DNA from: Archangium sp. | GTDB taxonomy: Bacteria > Myxococcota > Myxococcia > Myxococcales > Myxococcaceae | Assembly: GCA_016793525.1 (NCBI GenBank) | Contig: JAEUJT010000062.1 | Coordinates: 1-5,628 of the forward strand | DNA: 5,628 nt | Direction of reading: 5' to 3' | Shown here: positions 4,901-5,628 of the stretch, in pieces | How the letters are laid out: every line of letters begins with the position of its first letter | Numbering within the stretch: position 1 is the first letter of the stretch | Notes under the pieces: model-generated | Database searches by the model: none | Seen by the model: only the letters and a program-made list of their open reading frames with translations | Told to the model about the DNA's origin: nothing | Translations under genes and position numbers: made by a program

Positions 4901-5628
4901 CAACCCGCGCGTGCCCGGTGGGTTGCTGCAGAAAGGCATCGTGCTGTGGAAGCTGGGCCGCCTCGATGAGGCCGTGAAGGAGCTCGAGCAAGCGAAGGAG
5001 GCCGAGCCGCGCAACGTGCAGATCGTGGTGACCTTGGGGGCTGTCGAGTTCGAGAAGGGCGAATACACCAACGCGCTCAGCCACCTGTCGAACGCGATTC
5101 TGGCCGACAACGTTCCGCCCGACGCGTTTTTCTACATGGCGCGGCTGAAGAACGCGAAGAACGAGCACAGCCAGGCCATCGAGAACATGAAGCGGGCCAT
5201 CGACTACGCGGGCAAAAACCCCGTCTACCACTATTGGATGGGCCGCATCCTCTCCGACGCCAAGAAGAGCGAAGACGCGGTCGCCGAGTGGAAGCTCGCC
5301 ATTCAATACGACCCCCGCTACGCCGACGCGCTCGAGGCGATGGGCGGGGTGTACTTCGACCAGAATGACCTGAAGAAGGCGACTGAGCTCTACAAGCGGG
5401 TGCTCGACGTCGACCCCAAGCGCACCAGCGCGCGCGCGGCGATCGGCGACGCCCAGATGAAGCTCGAAGACTGGGGGGGCGCGATCACCAGCTACACCCA
5501 GGCGATCGAAGAAGACCCCACCAACAAAGAGCTGTTGCCGGCGTATTACCGCCTCGGGCAGGCCTACCAGGAAAAGAACAAGATCAAAGAAGCGGTCGAC
5601 GCATTCCGCAAGACGATCGAGGTCGACC
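1806..5628 (+). CDS. Zinc-ribbon/GYF/single-TM/TPR protein, GltI- or GltJ-like (3' partial, at least 1274 aa)
   Basis: Predicted inner-membrane scaffold that joins cytoplasmic signalling modules to a long TPR solenoid. Order: MJ0042-type zinc ribbon with CxxC pairs C5/C8 and C28/C31; a disordered Pro/Ala/Gly linker (about 41-413) with eight V/I-P-L-P-G motifs and four FDFS[E/D]-polyproline repeats; a GYF-like domain (416-474) with FGPF at 426-429 and W456; one membrane helix (about 533-554) flanked by lysine/arginine; then about 19 TPRs from residue 593 to the window edge. The frame is unbroken, uses GC-ending codons throughout, and has no stop, so the C-terminus is missing. ATG 1806 has GGGAG upstream. 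A zinc ribbon and GYF before a membrane helix is known from GltJ/AgmX of the Myxococcus gliding machine, which is regulated by the GTPase MglA; GltI/AgmK is a large TPR protein of the same machine. Assignment to gliding is inference; a myxobacterial scaffold of another complex is also possible. TPRs are probably periplasmic if the N-terminus is cytoplasmic. Confidence 0.93.
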   Translation, partial: MKVSCPSCNATLTIDDKKIPSGGARIKCPTCQNVFPVRPPAASSSVPLPGAADGGGSVPLPGGTSAGASIPLPGATGGGGGNDAVPLPGGTGGAAWDESPLEQSNAIPGALTSAAPPSNVHVSPAQGQRTTQVPGYVPPDDGGGAVPLPGAWGDEAVTRIGEAPAHVAAAAAATAQHSAWDDGIPASEPVPLPGEAATGVNAAHNQWADNPADSSSADAPDASADVMDVDLSTNFGSASAAGVPLPGAAVAHGGSVPLPGSSDSVSFDISSPSTVVTQDPPEANAFDFSEPPPPAPAAPPDAGAFDFSDPPPPPPAAAPDAGGFDFSEPPPPAPAADVGGGAFDFSDAPPPPPPARAAADADNFEADLSMPIPAPVSAPSGPVDGLEMLSFIDDSAREAGAPAETASDDGSAARRFHIKRRSGKIFGPFEEAVIGKMLEDGQLLGNEEISPDGETWQPIGAEASFQAVISKLMEGPSRVASSASSIAAAPVIEESKAQKGPSMDRLKQLYEGRMAAVAVVESKEPVSIKKLVPYIAAGLAVAIFLGIGIFAGVGTRYGFFFLKKIFPSTIKADSREGGYLQAARNGFARDTFKDYRAARDQAAQALQAKEYPEARAVWAQAVYYLARKYSAAGNDVATADAELDNIVLIGEKHPEVLKANAGHALVQKDPAAALAFIDEALAHEDNQNDQELRFLRAEALLAQKQLDQAKAEYEQILKTNAKSPRALHALGLIAAAQKDTEKAAERFSAALEAEPLHVGSAIELAELSLVKRDMKAGQAEIEKALDASGREQLGPAELGKALAIKGSFMVLANATADAVPVFEEALKSDPTNAFAQAHLAHTYIQLNQPEKALPLYESASRSVPDNLDYTQGYLGALIALGKMNDAVKVVESANRVFPGNAALAYLSGRVSDALDKPKEAEDAYKRAIAADANIADAYLYLARLYIHFHRYAEAKPILEQGLEKDQHNASLHVGMGELAFFERDLSRAHAEFQRATEANPNLAEALLGLSRVAIERNEHDAALSNVEKALTANPRVPGGLLQKGIVLWKLGRLDEAVKELEQAKEAEPRNVQIVVTLGAVEFEKGEYTNALSHLSNAILADNVPPDAFFYMARLKNAKNEHSQAIENMKRAIDYAGKNPVYHYWMGRILSDAKKSEDAVAEWKLAIQYDPRYADALEAMGGVYFDQNDLKKATELYKRVLDVDPKRTSARAAIGDAQMKLEDWGGAITSYTQAIEEDPTNKELLPAYYRLGQAYQEKNKIKEAVDAFRKTIEVD
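1941..2585 (+). repeat. Eight V/I-P-L-P-G linear motifs in the linker
   Basis: The pentapeptide VPLPG (IPLPG once) begins at residues 46, 58, 70, 85, 146, 190, 243 and 256. The first three are exactly 12 residues apart; the rest are spread over about 190 residues. DNA copies differ at synonymous sites (CTG/CTC/CTT, CCG/CCC/CCT/CCA), so the peptide rather than the DNA is conserved. Surrounding sequence is Gly/Ala/Ser-rich and likely disordered. Tryptophans in acidic settings (W96, W152, W180, W207) lie between or beside copies. The pattern suits multivalent binding of a protein partner. Confidence 0.85.
2661..2888 (+). repeat. Four 57-nt tandem repeats encoding FDFS[E/D] plus polyproline
   Basis: FDFS occurs at residues 286, 305, 324 and 343, exactly 19 residues (57 bases) apart. 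Each unit is FDFS, then E or D, then a run of prolines and alanines, then an Asp/Gly-rich spacer in the first three. Units 1 and 3 read FDFSEPPPPAPAA with TCC serine and GAG; units 2 and 4 read FDFSD with AGC serine and GAC. A degenerate copy, FDIS, sits at residue 267 in the same 19-residue phase, and FEADLS at 364 may be a decayed last copy. The region is probably disordered, with a regularly spaced acidic-aromatic plus polyproline element. Confidence 0.92.
3051..3227 (+). other. GYF-like domain (GYF_2/DUF4339 type, residues 416-474)
   Basis: The segment begins FHIKRRSGKIFGPF, continues with an amphipathic helix (EEAVIGKMLEDGQL), then ISPDGETWQPIG and a final helix to about residue 474. The GPF turn at 427-429 and the late W456 followed by QPI match the bacterial GYF_2/DUF4339 pattern. 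GYF domains bind proline-rich peptides. The same protein carries proline-rich repeats immediately upstream, and in bacterial proteins this domain usually lies, as here, between a zinc ribbon and a membrane helix. Confidence 0.8.
3402..3467 (+). other. Single transmembrane helix (residues about 533-554)
   Basis: An uncharged hydrophobic stretch of about 22 residues (PYIAAGLAVAIFLGIGIFAG and following) lies between KK at 529-530 and R556/KK563-564. It is the only membrane-spanning candidate in the protein. Positive charges on both sides leave orientation undecided from sequence; a cytoplasmic zinc ribbon and GYF with TPRs outside is expected from GltJ-like proteins. Confidence 0.85.
3582..5628 (+). 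repeat. TPR solenoid, about 19 units, continuing past the window
   Basis: From residue 593 to the edge the protein is a chain of helix-turn-helix TPR units. The first six are irregular in length or have inserts. Units 7-18 (residues 833-1240, bases 4302-5525) are twelve consecutive repeats of exactly 34 residues, each with alanine at consensus position 20 and mostly small residues at positions 8 and 27; many end in proline plus Asn/Asp at 32-34. A 3-residue insert (KEL) precedes the last visible unit. Such solenoids act as protein-binding scaffolds. Units have diverged strongly, so this is an old repeat array, not a recent expansion. Confidence 0.92.

Noticed and set aside
4287..5306. Minus-strand open frame of 339 codons opposite the TPR region
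   Set aside because: Val/Leu/Arg-rich mirror of the TPR coding sequence with no motif; the plus-strand TPR pattern is unambiguous.
1..5628. tRNA, rRNA, insertion sequence or phage attachment site
   Set aside because: No cloverleaf, rRNA segment, transposase, terminal inverted repeat or integrase-associated repeat was found on reading both strands.

Overview
The window is a GC-rich chromosomal fragment. It holds one very long plus-strand gene that runs off the right edge and a divergent minus-strand operon of at least two, probably three, genes that runs off the left edge. The strong G/C bias at third codon positions, and a modular protein combining an MJ0042-type zinc ribbon, low-complexity Pro/Ala/Gly linkers, a GYF-like domain, one membrane helix and many TPRs, point to a myxobacterium or close relative (Myxococcota/Deltaproteobacteria). 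This is inferred from protein style, not from a marker gene.

Left part (minus strand, 1722 down to 1): a soluble family-2 glycosyltransferase of the dolichol-phosphate-mannose synthase/ArnC type (1003-1722) is followed, with a 4-base GTGA overlap, by a NodB/CE4-type polysaccharide deacetylase (65-1006). The GTG start is placed at 1006, so the open frame further upstream is not coding. After 37 bases, a GGGAG Shine-Dalgarno and a GTG at 27 suggest a third, truncated gene. A GT2 coupled to a NodB-like deacetylase recalls ArnC-ArnD or FlmF2-NaxD, where a sugar is loaded on a polyprenyl phosphate and then deacylated before transfer to the envelope.

Middle (1723-1805): an 83-base divergent intergenic region with only weak promoter-like elements, one short inverted repeat, and a possible hairpin over the Shine-Dalgarno of the plus-strand gene.

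Right part (plus strand, 1806 to the end): an unbroken frame of at least 1274 codons. Order: zinc ribbon (C5, C8, C28, C31); a linker of about 370 residues with eight V/I-P-L-P-G motifs and four 19-residue FDFS[E/D]-polyproline repeats; a GYF-like domain (about 416-474); a single membrane helix (about 533-554); then about 19 TPR units to the window edge, twelve of them in perfect 34-residue register. The architecture resembles the GltJ/AgmX and GltI/AgmK proteins of the Myxococcus Glt gliding machine: cytoplasmic zinc-ribbon and GYF signalling modules joined across the inner membrane to a large periplasmic assembly domain. The exact function is not proven here. The most notable signal is the repeat-built linker, whose proline-rich motifs are potential ligands for the GYF domain of the same protein.
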